Assembly: GCA_021234155.1 (NCBI GenBank)
Contig: JAJEKV010000027.1
Location: 5,268,623-5,332,622, forward strand
Reading direction: 5' to 3'
DNA length: 64,000 bases
Source: Isoetes taiwanensis
Lineage: Eukaryota > Streptophyta > Lycopodiopsida > Isoetales > Isoetaceae
Positions 35,336 through 47,639 of the stretch are shown here, one piece after another (the first letter of the stretch is position 1; every line of letters starts with the position of its first letter). A model generated the notes under the pieces. It was not told where the DNA came from. It saw only the letters and a program-made list of their open reading frames with translations, and made no database searches. The translations under genes were made by a program, and so were the position numbers.

Positions 35336-38300
35336 TTAACCATTTTGTGTCCATGTCATCTTTGTGCAAGTGTTTTTGGTGGTGGCAACCATCTCAATAT
35401 CATATATGACTTGTGATTTGATCGAACATAGATATTTGTTTTCCTCCATCTTGGCATCTTTTCTATGCTTCCAAACATTCCATAATGCAATGCAACACAA
35501 AGTATTCTTATAAGCATCATCATTCATCAAAATTCCATAAAAGTAGCGGGACAACTTATGTGAAAGGTATCTTCAAACCATGTCCAAAAAGTAGTGAGCT
35601 TTTCACCAGACCAAATATGTGCTCCATAGATTCAACATATCTACATCCAAGAGGGCAATAGGGATGAACCTGAGTGGTTCGAATTGGAGTGCCTTGAGAT
35701 AGTCTCCAAACATGGCACACTCTTATTTGCAAGTAACCACATAAAATAAGAAATTTTTGGGGCAAGTAGGAAAGCCAAATATTTTTGAATAATCTTAATT
35801 AGGTGTCATCTGAAAGATCCCAATAGAGCTTAGATTTGGAAGGAATGTTAGGCTTATTTAAAAAGAGTATAAACCTTGGATACCTTGTAATTGGATTTAC
35901 TACACAGAGTCCATTGGGCAGTGATAGGATTTTGTTGGATATTAACATTGCCAACTTTTTGCATGATGAATCTGTACATAATTTTATCTGAAGAACTGCC
36001 TCTAATTCGATTTTTCGGTTTGGTCGGGATATCCACCTTGTGTGATCCCAGAGATCACCGAGATGTAATATTCCATAGGACATCCACTTTTATATATCTT
36101 TGGGTGGTTTATGGCCAAAGGTGGAATTATCCACGGAGAAATTGGGATTCGAGAATAAACTTGTATTAGAGTGGTATTCTCAATAGCGAAATTATCAAAG
36201 GTTTTGTGAACCCTGTTCCAAGCCAGAATGAAACTTCTCATTAGAGGGGAAGTATTAGGGGCAGGTTTCAAAGTTGTGAAAGCTGAAGAAGGCAAACTAT
36301 GACTGATCGAAGGATGCCCTTTAGGGTGACTGCAGGATAACCAATATTTGATGAAGACCATGGCTGGGTTGTTATGATTGAATAGTGTTTTCCAAATGTA
36401 TTTTCCAGCTAAAGCAAAACCCTGAAGGGTCAAATTTTTGCAGCCAAGGCCACCTTATCTTGCTTCTGGTGATAGTGTTCCAGTTAACCATGTGATGATT
36501 GTTCCAGATAAAATTTCTCACAATTCTTTCAATTTACTGATAAATGCCTTTGGGAGCCAAGAGAGCTGAGGAATAATAAATATGAGAAGCAGCAATGACT
36601 GAATTTGCAATTATTGTTCTCCCTGCCAGAGAGAGACAATTGCCATAGTTGCCTAATTTCTTTCTAATTTTTGCAACTATAGGAGACCATAACTCTTTTA
36701 AACTGGGATTGAGAGACAGAGGCATACCTAAAAGGCTAGTAGTCTCAGTTGATCTAATGCATTTGATACCAGCAATGCTATCGGTGTTCATGTCTCAATG
36801 ATAGTACATTTATTTAGATTCACCTGTATGCGGGGCAGCTCAAAGATGTGAATGATATGGAGAAAATTGGCAATGATGCTAGGATCATTTTTGAAAAAGT
36901 GAGCGAGTCATCACATATTGAAGAATAGGCCATTGGTTGTATTATGCGGAAGATTGGACCAACAATAGTCCCCATAGATTGATGGTAATTGATCACTCTA
37001 GTTAACATCTACTTTCTGACCCGAGAAAGAGATAAGGTGCTAGTGGACATCCACTCCTCACCCTCGAGCAAGAGGGAAAAAATAGCACAGGGAACCATTG
37101 ACAAGGGCGGGTTGATTGAGATCTGGGTTTAGGCCCAAAATAAGCTTAATAATCTTTTCACTTTGAAGCCAAGCTTTTGAAGAAAATTCTAAAAAGTTCC
37201 ACCTACGATGTCAAAAGCTTTGGAGAAATCTAGCTTGAAGCGAATCTGTTTTGCTTAGTAAGATTATTCCGGTGCATTCCTTCCATGGCTGCAATGTAGT
37301 TATCTAGGATGAATCTGTTGGGAGGAAGGCAGATTGATTCAAGCTAATAGCATCTTGGAGATGAGATTTGATCCTGTTGGCTATGATTTTGGCACACACC
37401 TTATAGGTGGAGTTTGTCGAGAAATAGGCCTCCATTGAGAGAAGGATTGAGGATTGTCAACCTTGGGAATTAGTGTAATAAGGCGGATGAAAGAAGGATG
37501 AAGGTGATTAGAGTTCGAAGCCTTTGATCATATGCACAAAGTCATCTTTAAGAATTTCCCAAAATCTAATAAAAATTAAAGGGGTAGCCCATCGGGACTG
37601 GACTTTTACCTTTTGCAAGACTTTTTAGGGTGGAAAAAAATCTCCTCAACATTTGGAATTGCCTCCATTGCGGGGGGTCATGGCAATGTTACTTTGTAAA
37701 CCATTAGTTTCAATCAAATCGATTAAAAGATTTGAGCTTACGCAATCTGGACTTGATTATGCGAGGGTTGGGAAAAAATATTAGCATAGTTCGACGAGAA
37801 GAAGTTGGAAATTTCTTTTTTGATGCAGTAATGGTGTTATCATTTCCATCATTGGTGAGATAAGTTGACTTTTCATAAGCCTAGACTTAGCAACTTTGTA
37901 GAAGAACCTTGAGTTTCCATGATCCATGTTAGATAAGTATTTAAGTTTACACGATAGATGCACCTTTAGCTTCTAGCTCTTCAATGGTTTTAATTACCAT
38001 TTCTAGACTTCCTTCTTTTCTATGAAGCTCAATATTGAAGGGGTCATTTTGCAGATTGATCCTAACCTCCTTCATTTCCTGCTTGATAAGATTTCTTTTA
38101 CTGCTTGATCTCATGAAAGTTCTTTGACCATTGTTTAATCGGGGCCTTAGAATTTTTAATATTGGCATAAAAGGTTCTCATAGAATTTGTAGATCGACCT
38201 TGGGAAGAGTGGCATAGTATGCAATGTAATGCATGTCTGAAGGATTCCCGAGAATCTAGGAGGTTGCAGTTCAATTTAAAGGGTGTATTACCATGCCTTT

Positions 38301-39016
38301 TGATGGAGAGCATAAGATTAGTTGTAAAGAACTGAGGTGATCGTGATATTGAAGTACACTCATCACTTTGTACACTAGACAATTATTCCAAATCTCATTA
38401 TAAGTGTTGTTTATGTAAAAACACATCAAGTGCACAATAGACTCTCATTTACTCCCTTCTTGCTTATTAGACCATGTGTAGGCGAGGTGGAAGATGGGAT
38501 GTCTTTGAAGAAAAATGGTGTCGACATTTGATCCCATTGAGTTCTTTCAACGAGAGGACATGTTGAGATTTTTCCCAATTTTCAAATCCCATGTAGGGGT
38601 GTTGTTAAAGTCCCCATGCCATAATCCGTATCACAATCACGAGATGCAATGTAATTGTTTACATTGAGCAGTGTTAGCTCTGGATCTCGACTCAATAGAG
38701 GCATAAACATTTATCACACCAAATTTGGAGTCATTATGCTTAAATATAACTGATTGCCATGATCTGCAAGGCTAGTGTAGACAGAGATATGAGTTAGGTG
38801 TCTCCAAATAATGCAAAGCCCTCTGAGGTTCGGTTGCTTCAATCCATGTGGAGGAAAACCTGGACCAATCCAATCGAGAGATTGGAGCACTCAAAATGGG
38901 GAGCCTTAGCTCACGGCGAGAATGATATGTGCATCATAACTCCTAATTTGGGAGATGGCTCTTCTCCTTTTCGGTGGGCCCTTTATGCCTCTTAGATTCC
39001 AACTAAGGATCTTCAT
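35336..39016 (-). pseudogene. LINE ORF2 (endonuclease and reverse transcriptase)
   Basis: The start at 39016, MKILSWNLRGIKGPPKRR, is the standard opening of plant LINE endonucleases. Near 36790-36540 the frame reads SLLGMPLSLNPSLKELWSPI, then KKLGNYGNCLSLAGRTIIAN, the conserved region after the reverse transcriptase palm ('LGxPL...WxxxxLSxAGR'). A Cys/His stretch (HPYCPLGCRYVESMEHIF) at about 35670 is the zf-RVT motif. Numerous stops and shifts. Confidence 0.8.
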
Positions 39017-39437
39017 GAATAAATTAGGCAAAAGGCAACCTAGGGGAATCAATGGAGTCTGGCGGCTTTTTTTGGATTTAAGCCGAGTATTAGGCTGCGG
39101 GGGTATTGTAAGCAGACCCAAATTATGTTTCCCTTTTTTCTTTTTGATCTTTTTGGCAATAGAGTGATCAACAGAAGTCTTATCCTGATGAGCATTCAGG
39201 TAGATATCATTATCCCAGAGTCTATCTGTGTTTGATAATTGGTGTGAGAGGGCATTCTCTTTGTCAGGGTCAGAATCTTCAAAGTCCATGTCTGCAGACA
39301 ATTTCTCATAGTGAGAGCATTGCCAGAATTTTGATTTGCAACAATCAGGTTGAGTAGTATCCATAGAAGTATTGTTAATGGAGTCGGGTATAATATTATC
39401 TCTATTAGGATTATTAACCATCAAATTAGCTTGGCAT

Positions 39438-41350
39438 TTATAATGGAAAGATCTTGCACAGGATTAACTTCTTTGAAGGTGTGTTGAATCTGAAGATGCA
39501 TGTTGAGTAGAGTCTGCATTTCTCCTTGTCATGTTGGCATTGCACTCCTAATATCTCTGTTTGCTCTTGGTAGTCTGCACACCATAAATTTTGTTCCCAA
39601 ACATTTGATATATCCTTAGCCTTTTCATATCTATCCTTCAAGTCAAGTGACATATTTTAGGGATTACGGCACCTTATGCATTACCTTTTCCAACAATATA
39701 TACGCCACTATAAGCGACTCTAATTCACATAGGCTGCTGAGCTATCTCGGAAATGGCTGAAGTTTTAGATGAATGAGGAGTTGAGTGTGAGGTAATATCA
39801 TAGTCAGCGTCTTGGGGGAGAGTACTTGATTCTATTTAGGTGAGAGCGTGGTGGTGGGGGGATGGAGTGAATGATTGATGTAATAGGAGCTGAGTGTGGT
39901 GGGGAGTTGGCAAGTTGAGACCTTTGCATATAACATCTACATAATTATTAACATCTGGATCGTCGATATATCGCAAGAATGGCAAAAGAGTTTGACACTT
40001 CTATGTCACTGAGGTCCCTTGTCAATATCTGCGGCATGTTCATTGTTACGGATATCCATATTTTGTGAGGAGACATTTGCACTTGTGGAACCATCTTTGT
40101 ATGTTTCCTTGATTATGTTCAATACCTTTTTCATTAATTAATGAAACTCCATTCAAACCTTACATCTCGGTTATGTTTTTGATGTAGTTGAGGCCCGAGA
40201 CCCTTTTGTTTCAGTTGGAATATCCCGAGTAGTTTTGCTTGATAAGTGTTGATGGCGGGTGTTGCTCTTAGAATCCTTTAGGATATTTGATAGGGTCCTG
40301 TGGAGATCAATTCTTGGAGGCAGAAGAGGTGCCTTGCCTTTGCCATTGAGCATGTTTACATTTGTGCTCAATGTTTGCCTTATTTATTTGTGGAACACCT
40401 TGAGATGGTACTTTTGTAGACTCATTTCTTTGCACGGTTTTGAGTTGGCTTTTCCATATCTTCAAGCTGAGTCGATTTTCCTTGATGGAAATTCCTTTGT
40501 TTAGAACCTTAATTCCCATATGTTTGTCAGAAGTTGATGTTCTGAAGGGTAGTTGGGAATTATTGGGGAGATCATGATTTTTCTGCTGTGCCCAGTTCCT
40601 GAATTCCCTATGTTTCTGAATTCTCCTAGCACTGCCATTTACTTTGCTCCATTCTTTTTGAGGAGGTGGAGCATTTTGAAATGGTATGTTAATGCATTTT
40701 GTTTGGATTGCTCGAGAGATAGCAATTCCTTTTTCTGAGGATCATTATGATTTGTTTCCTTGTCGGGGAAGGAAACATTCAATGTAATCTTATGTCTAGA
40801 GTTACAACTCAGGCAATGATTTAGTAAACCTACCCATCTAAGTTGTAAGGTAGATGTCTTTCCAAAGAAGTCGGGGAATGATATGGCGGTAGGGATGATT
40901 TTGGTGATATCTAGCTGTATGAAGCATTGGGAGGTTTGAATGAAGAATATTACGTGGTAAGGTAGGTGCCAATGGAATTAAAAATGGAGGAGAAGCAATC
41001 TTCATTCCATAAATGGGACTCAATTCACTCATAGTAGCGAAAGCAATATGATATTTTCTGAATTAAGCTCGGAGGCGGTGGCATTCCATTTTAGGAAAGA
41101 AACTTGGAATGTATCACGGTAGTGAGGCCAAGCTTGATAAATAGTTTGAGGTCTGGAGCAGCCACATTCCACCATAATGTAGGGGAAATTTAACCATAAA
41201 TAGAGTTTATGACAACACCCTTGTGTAGCCTCAAGAGATGGTCCCGGAGCTTTTCTATTTTTAACCCACAGAATCCACTTTGACAACAACAACCTTGGAA
41301 AAAGATTCAATTTTGGAAGCAATCAAAGGCGAGTTTAGGTGAATACCTCT
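39438..41350 (-). pseudogene. LINE ORF1 remnant
   Basis: Decayed frames between the LINE 5' end and ORF2 include KWILWVKNRKAPGPSLEATQ and FPYIMVECGCSRPQTIYQAW near 41270-41130. These resemble the DUF4283-type RNA-binding and Cys-containing region of plant LINE ORF1 proteins. Assignment rests largely on position. Confidence 0.5.
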
Positions 41351-42215
41351 AAATAGGCTGGATATTTGTGGGGGCTCTTGATTGTTGATATTCAAACTCG
41401 AGAGGCAAGTTCTTCATCAGAGATCATTGGTTGTGTTGGTCGTGGAAATAAAGGTAAAGGTACCCCATTTGCATCAATCTTGGTAAAGTCCAGGATCCCC
41501 TTTGGTCGAGCAAGAGTGTCGATTCGGATGAAATGGCTGAAGTGATGCATATCTTTTGTGAGAGGGTCTTGGTTAGCAAAATCCCGAATTTGATAATTTT
41601 TGATGGATCAAGATGGAATGCACTTAGCGAGAGAAAGGCGTCCCTTTGAGCAGCGAGGAAGGAGCATGAAATTATGAAGGATCGAAAGAGAATTTGAATT
41701 TAGGGCTGACGGGCCTTGAAAAAGTTTATTTTTTGGGGAAAATCGCCATAAATCTGAGAAAAGGGGAAGTCTGTCAGAGGGCTATGGAGGCTAAAGCGAT
41801 GAGAGAGAGATCGGGGGAAAAAATTCTATCTAACAACTTAAAGGGATAGAAATACCATAAAATTGCGGAGGTACTTTCGGGAGCACGGATTGAATCTAAG
41901 CTGAATCATTACGAGAAAATTTTAACCATAATTTTGTTCTCTGTCCATCCACAATGTACCTGAAAAGTTGCAGTTGCTGAGATGTTCTTGTTGCCTGTAA
42001 ATTCTAGCACCCAAGCTTCAATCATCTCGGCTTCAAATTCTTCTGAAGATGGTACAATTGAGTATTAAAACTCAAGCGGTGATCTGGGAAAAACCCGATT
42101 GAGAATAAAATAATCCCAAAGCTTCGGCGGATGATCAATTAAAAACCACAGGTGATTCTATGATCCTGATTCAGAACCGTGAAAAATTTTGTATCCATGC
42201 ATAGAGAAAAAGATC

Positions 42216-42449
42216 GTGTCAGCCTAATTACCCAGGAGGTCTACAAATGCATTCAATTAAAGCTGCTGACACTTACAGCAACCAAATTGGGTGCCCCACC
42301 CAATTTGGCTAGCAAAGGAAAGCCTTGCAATTGGCAACAAAAGAATCTTGGGAACTTTAAGACAAGGAAATGCGGGAAAAATTATCATTGGTTAATAAAA
42401 ATTAATTACAATGTTTTCAAATCTGCTCATGATTGTAAACACAGGTTTC
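42216..42449. other. right flank of LINE, remainder of the tandem array
   Basis: Begins with the second copy of the 14-bp duplication and continues with a diverged 75-bp unit holding a palindrome at 42283-42308. No gene. Confidence 0.6.
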
Positions 42450-45400
42450 TCATGTGTCTGGAGGCACCTCTCCTAAATGCTCCTCTCCATGTTCTTTAGA
42501 TAATCCAAGAGGCTGTTGTGCTGCCTCCTTGATTCTTTCCATCTTGTCCACGAAATCTTCAGATCCCAGTTCGTCATTCACCTCATCCTCAGGCTGATGG
42601 TCCAATGTGTTAGGAACCTCTTCCTCTCCATCCTTCAACTCTTCTTCATCCTCCCCTTCCTGAGTTTCCATGACGACCATAGACTCTGGATCCCTGGCAA
42701 CCTGTTCTTTGAATCTTGAGGTCCCCTGAATTATATCCTGAGTATTCATCAGCGGGGCCCTGCCAGTACGTTGATGGTATCTTTTTTTCTCCTAAATACT
42801 TGCAGATCTGGAGATCCAAGGGCTGCTGCTTTTTTGAGCTCTTCCTGAATCGAGCTCTTGGCCATTCTCAGAACGGATTGCACTTCGTGTATGGTTGTAG
42901 AGGAGAACGAACAAGGTGTCTCAGGAGGAGGAAGCTGAGGCGGAGGAACATTTTTTGATCCAGAGGCCTTCTTCTTGCTTCTTTTATCTTTTGTAATGCT
43001 CAAGCTCTTGATTTTTTCTCGTCTAACATAACGTTGAGTTGTTCGAATATCTGAACTAGCTTAATTTGCAGCGTCTCGTCTGTCTCAAAAGACAATGCTT
43101 TATAGCCCTCGCACAATGCAGCCCGACTAAATGCACCACCAGAAAAGAAATCTAGGACAGTGCAACCTTCTATCATCAACTTCTGTATTCACGACTCCAT
43201 CTCGGCCATTAACATAACATATAGCACAAACATGGGTCTAAACCATTACAAATATGAAATTAGAAAGTGAAAATACAGTGCGCACTCTAGATGTACGCAT
43301 TAGTACACCTTGCAGAATACGACCACCAAATCATATAAAAACCATAGGGAAAAATGTACAAAAATACAAAAACAACCCCCTGTTATTATGCTACATATTA
43401 GATAGGTGCCCGTCCTACACTCTAACTGATTCTGCACGAGAACCCCCCCACCTGCTGCACCCTTATCGCACCAGGGATGATATAGCCAATAAGCTGCAGG
43501 CAAAACAAATGTTAGAAACATTCATAATATATGTCATGAAATCCAGCGGGCGCCCAATTTGAAATCTATACCTGCTGCACACTTAATATCTGGTAACTTC
43601 TTCTCGATGTCTGCTTTTTCTTGCAAATGCTTGAGAAATTTAGCATATTGCTAGGATGGTCCAAACTGGTAAAGCAAATATTTAGCTCATCCAGCGTTGG
43701 CAGAGCCGCTAGGTCTCTTGCAACATACATGAGCAAGACAAGACTTTGCAACTCCCACACTCTAGAGGTAGAAGCACTTTTGGCCGGGGGGTCCTGGTAC
43801 GCGCCAACCCAAACACGGCTAACACCATCTATTGTCTTCATGGCGGATAGGCATTCATTGAGGCGGTCCGGCGTAATAAATATGGCAATCCAGTAAAGCT
43901 GCTGGTCCGTCATTGTGTTAATCTGGTCAAGGAATTTTTTATAGTCTTCCATTGCCCATTTCTTTGTATATCTGAAGTCACAGCCGACGAAGCGGGTAGA
44001 CATGTACACTACGTCTAGGCACAAACCTAATGGACTCACGTGGAAACACTTAAACGGTTTGCCTCCCTCCTCAACTGGTCCAAGAAGATATTCGTCTACT
44101 TTGGCAAAGAGGGTCTCCGGAAAGCTTTCCTTCTCCATCTCTTTGCGTCCTTCAGCCCATCCACTGATACTGCTGGCGAACATAAGCATTAAGTTCTCCG
44201 TGAATATAGGATAAGCTTGCCTCAAGGCAGCCATGTCTTGAAATGGTAGTTTTTTCACTTCCTTGAGGTGTCTAAGAAGCGCCCGCTCCATTATTTCATT
44301 TTTTTTTAGCTCAAGGGCCCTGACCTTCATGGTACGTCTACCTGTATAATCTTTGCTGCCTTTGAGGAAAGTGGTGCCATCCTTGATCTCCTTCATCAGC
44401 CTTTGCAGGTCTAGAGGATGCATGGACTTCAATGGGCGACAAGAATTATTGGTAAAAAGCCTTAGCCTATCTTTCAATTCAATTCTTTCTCCCTTTTCAT
44501 CCTTCAAACGATCTTCATAAAACAACTGCACGGCTACAGTGCACATGGACCATGTTTCGTTATCCAGGTAAACAAAGTAGTCATAGTCACGCATAGTTGC
44601 TTTCTTCAGTGTTTGGAGCGCCACGACCACCCAATCCTAAAAGACACACAAAGCATTAGATAAGGCCCACCAAGATGTGCCAAATTGGGCGCCCGCCCCA
44701 TTTGCCTCGATGGGTGCCAAATTGGGCGCCCGCCCAGTTTCCCTAAATGGGTGGCAAATTGAGCGCCCGCCAATTTTCCCCAAAGGGACAGGCTGGAGCA
44801 TCAACAACAAAGGTTGAAGTGCACTTATAGAATAAGCTCCACCAAGGGACTGCCCGCGTTTGCCCTTCTGAGGCTTCCCGTAAAATGTCCACTGGTTTCG
44901 AAGCTGCTGAATTTCTTCAAAGAAAACTTCTTCGTGTATAGTCTTCTTTATTATATCATTATACTCCTGGCTCACACGAACGTATACTCAATGGCTGTGA
45001 GATTTCCTGCTAGCACTCGGCATTTCCATTTGGCATAAAAAAAGAATATGAGTTCTGCCAAGTGCTTTCTTTCATGTGGCCATGCCAAAGCTTGTGTAAC
45101 AAGCAGTTGAGCAACCGTCGTCGTATGGTTGCCATTCACAATCCAGAATTCTACATTTTCCAAGTCTGTGGCCTTCTTCCACTTAATTGCTCGTCCGATC
45201 TGTGGGTCGAATGGTACGACATCAGCACAGGGAGGGTGCATCTGATGGCTGATAAATGATTCTATAGAGTGTCCAAGTGCTCTGGACTTATGACCCTACA
45301 TGTCATATTTGCTGGGACTTTATGCATCTTGAACACATCGATATCAATCTCGAAGCCCATCCCCAGCTCTCCCTGTGATTGATGTTGACAATGGCACTCT

Positions 45401-46412
45401 GAAACAACTCATGTCTGCTCTCTTGCGTGACGTCGCCAGCAGATGAAGTGACTTTTATAATCTGCCGGCAAATCTCCGGTTCTTCAGATTCAGATGCAGA
45501 CACTGACTCCCTCTCCGAACCATGCGGGCTCTCAGGTGTATTGTCCCGTTTGTGTCTCTTGGAGGACGAACCAGCTACAGGTTGTCCTTTACGCTTACCA
45601 GCTTCCTCTTCAGACGACTCTCCCTCTTCTGCATTGAGCTTGGGCGACCTTGGTGTCCTCGACATTCCACCCAATATAAGTTTAGGGGCAGCATGAGTGG
45701 GATTAGTCTTGACAGGTGTCCTCGCATTCTTTGCAACCGTCGGCGTCTCCACGGGAGCTTGTGCTATGTCACCTTTCTTTGTAACCCCATATCTGGACCT
45801 TAACCACTTAGTATTGTAGACTTTGGGTTGGTTTTTGCCATGATACTCTGTATACAATGCTTTAGATCTGTTCTGCTTGTGCTCAAATATCCACTGACAG
45901 ATTGCGTAAAAGCCATCCAAGATATCAGAATGACATTGGATGCCAGACCGCTCTAAACTCTCATATGAGTCAAGCACCCATCCTTTCTAAGCGCAAGAGT
46001 GCTGGCTTTTAGTTATACTTGCGTGCATCAGCGTGGGCTCGTAGCTACTGAGGGGAAGCTTATAACGCACGAAAGCCCTGTCTATGGTGTCTTCAACATC
46101 CAACTGGAAATCGGCATTGTTATCTGGCGAGACCTCCATGTCAATGAGAATTCCCGCTGAGTGGATTTTCCGTGTCCCTTTCTCACCAAAATAAAGCAAA
46201 ATGTCCTTGAGGCGGTTCGTCTGGGAGCCGGGGTGGATATTCCCTATCTCCATGCACCAGGTCCATTCCTCAGATACAGTCAAAACTTCATGCGGCACTA
46301 CAGTGATGCCAGCAAATAATTCTTTGTCTTTTGCCATCCTTGCTTCGGCTACGGCTTCTGCAAATCTCGGTGCGGGCCCACACACTCGAGCAGTCTCTTT
46401 TGATCGTGCCAT
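42450..46412 (-). CDS. ParB-like plus methyltransferase-like multi-exon gene (disrupted)
   Basis: The start MARSKETARVCG at 46412 follows an AG acceptor. The first block runs to 45303 with one in-frame TAG (about 45988) and holds a Ser/Glu/Lys-rich region (EGESSEEEAGKRKG). After a shift it reads HKVPANMTCRVISPEHLDTL, then VVPFDPQIGR and FWIVNGNHTTTVAQLLVTQA at 45142-45085. This resembles ParB/sulfiredoxin-fold domains, where a P-x-x-L-x-x-L region precedes a '[DN]GxHRxxA' motif. A further block (44630-43566) is intact for 354 codons without a recognised domain; it contains YQDPPAKS. A downstream exon at 43178-43020 reads GCTVLDFFSGGAFSRAALCE and then SFETDE, like the S-adenosylmethionine motif of N6-type DNA methylases (VLDPFxGxGT...A...G...E.D). 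The C-terminus is Pro-rich then very acidic. ParB-methylase fusions are known from phages and bacteria; finding one here is unexpected. Domain calls are by eye. Confidence 0.5.
43250..43392. repeat. dispersed repeat, copy 2 (partner at 1012-1150)
   Basis: Lies in an apparent intron of the ParB/methylase-like gene. It is colinear with 1012-1150 over about 140 bp and ends in the same CCCCCTGTTATT. Confidence 0.6.
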
Positions 46413-47004
46413 AATTCCTACATACCAAAAAGAAGTGTTAGAACAAGGCCCCAGCAAAATTTCCCAGAGGTGAAATTCCTAGGAAGAGAGCATTCTTGCC
46501 CCGGCCGAGCGCAAATTGGGCGTCCGCCCAATTTCCTCATTGGGCCATGGTTAAGCTGTTAAAACTCATTTCTGGAAGGAGAATTGGGGCTGTAGAAATG
46601 GTTGGACCATTGAGGCCAAATTGGATGCCCGCCCAATTTGTTTAAGTGATGAAGCCCTCGTCCAGACCAAACTGAGCATCCGCCAGATTTGCTCAATGGC
46701 CTTACATTGAATAAAATCAGGCTCCCTTTCAGAAAAAATTGGGCGCCGCTGAATTTCTTCAAAGAGGTATGCATTGGTGGGGATCAGTGAGGCAAAATTG
46801 CTAGCCACAGCCCAATTTGCACCAAGGAAGGTAGGGATCCCTAAGGGTTACTTTTATGATGTGGCAGTATCAATCAAGCAGGCGCTGAGAGATACTGAGT
46901 TAATATTAAACAAGTAGTTCTGCTTACCTTTGCCTCCTGTCATGGGGCGAGACATCAACTGGTACGAGTCACCAAGTGTACAGGGACTTGAAGGTGATAG
47001 GACA
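46413..47004. other. upstream region of the ParB/methylase-like gene
   Basis: Holds five GGGCG-type palindromes at 46512-46820, the densest cluster next to the gene's 5' end. No independent gene seen. Confidence 0.5.
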
Positions 47005-47105
47005 ACCAAGAGAAGAAGGCGCCAAGAGGAAGGCGACAAGTGGATGAGAAGCAGAAGGCGCCAAGAAGAAGGCGACAAGTGGATGAGAAGCAGAAGGCGC
47101 CAAGT
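47005..47105. repeat. 39-bp tandem repeat
   Basis: About 2.5 near-identical units with the core AAGGCGCCAAGA.GAAGGCG then ACAAGTGGATGAGAAGCAG. On the plus strand they would encode repeated RRRQEEGDKWMRS. A translated product is uncertain. Confidence 0.8.
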
Positions 47106-47188
47106 TATGGCGACCCGAAGCCGACAACTGGTTCAAGAGTATAGGGTGCTGACAGGAAGGCGACGAGAACGGGAACTGCCCAAGTTGT

Positions 47189-47561
47189 TCTTCTAGTCTC
47201 TCCCCCCGTTCATGTTCTTCTACACCAAGGGCCAATTTGGGCGGGCGCCCAATTTGTCCGCGATCAAGGCATGCCCAGAAGGTGAAATTGGGTGGGCGCC
47301 CAATCTGACTTTGAATGCATTAATACTAATGTGGAAACAAGCCCCTAATGTGGGCAAATTGGGGTGGCACCTATATTTCTACTTGGAGTTTTCCCATGAT
47401 CATATGCAAGACCCCCCTAAATTGGGCGGGGGCCCAACTTGACCTTCTAGTCTCTCCCCCATTCATGTTCTTCTACACCAAGGGCCAATTTGGGCGGGCG
47501 CCCAATTTGTCCGCGATCAAGGCATGCTCAGAAGGTGAAAATCGGCACCCGCCCAATTTCA
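47189..47561. repeat. roughly 253-bp direct duplication containing paired palindromes
   Basis: 47189-47285 and 47442-47540 are almost identical (CTTCTAGTCTCTCCCCC, then TTCTTCTACACCAAGGGCC, then a palindrome and CCGCGATCAAGGCATGC). The palindromes inside are in the opposite orientation to those elsewhere in the block. Confidence 0.85.
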
Positions 47562-47639
47562 TTGTCCGTGTAACCCTTGAATTGCCATGCCCCTATATCT
47601 TTTGCATTGCTTTCTCGTTCTCGTTATTCGGTTTTAACA

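Larger units (their letters stand above)
34451..42215 (-). mobile_element. 7.8-kb LINE retrotransposon, degenerate but with both ends
   Basis: A T-run at 34451-34462 is the poly(A) tail seen from the plus strand. The 5' end is at 42215. The element is flanked by a perfect 14-bp target duplication (34437-34450, 42216-42229). Minus-strand order is ORF1 with basic and Cys-containing pieces (41.3-39.4 kb), then endonuclease (39.0 kb), reverse transcriptase (38.4-36.5 kb) and zf-RVT/RNase-type C-terminus (36.4-35.3 kb). This layout is that of plant L1-type LINEs. Many stops and shifts make it inactive. Confidence 0.85.
32824..47561. repeat. dispersed near-palindrome family CAAATTGGGCG-CC-inverse (more than 20 copies)
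   Basis: The core has 11-bp arms (CAAATTGGGCG and CGCCCAATTTG) with a 2-bp centre. Copies start near 32824, 32891, 33920, 33985, 34085, 34207, 34282, 34357, 34429, 42283, 43541, 44681, 44718, 44754, 46512, 46616, 46667, 46735, 46795, 47231, 47285, 47417, 47484 and 47537. The asymmetric centre gives orientation: most read GGGCGCCCGCCC, while those at 43541 and 47231-47484 read GGGCGGGCGCCC. Three copies (44681, 44718, 44754) lie between coding blocks of the gene at 42450-46412, probably in an intron. None lies inside the LINE. Flanks differ between copies except where local tandem duplication is visible. Confidence 0.85.

Noticed and set aside
46854-47235. Leu/Ser-rich minus-strand ORFs that look like membrane proteins
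   Set aside because: Produced by the 39-bp tandem repeat read in reverse.
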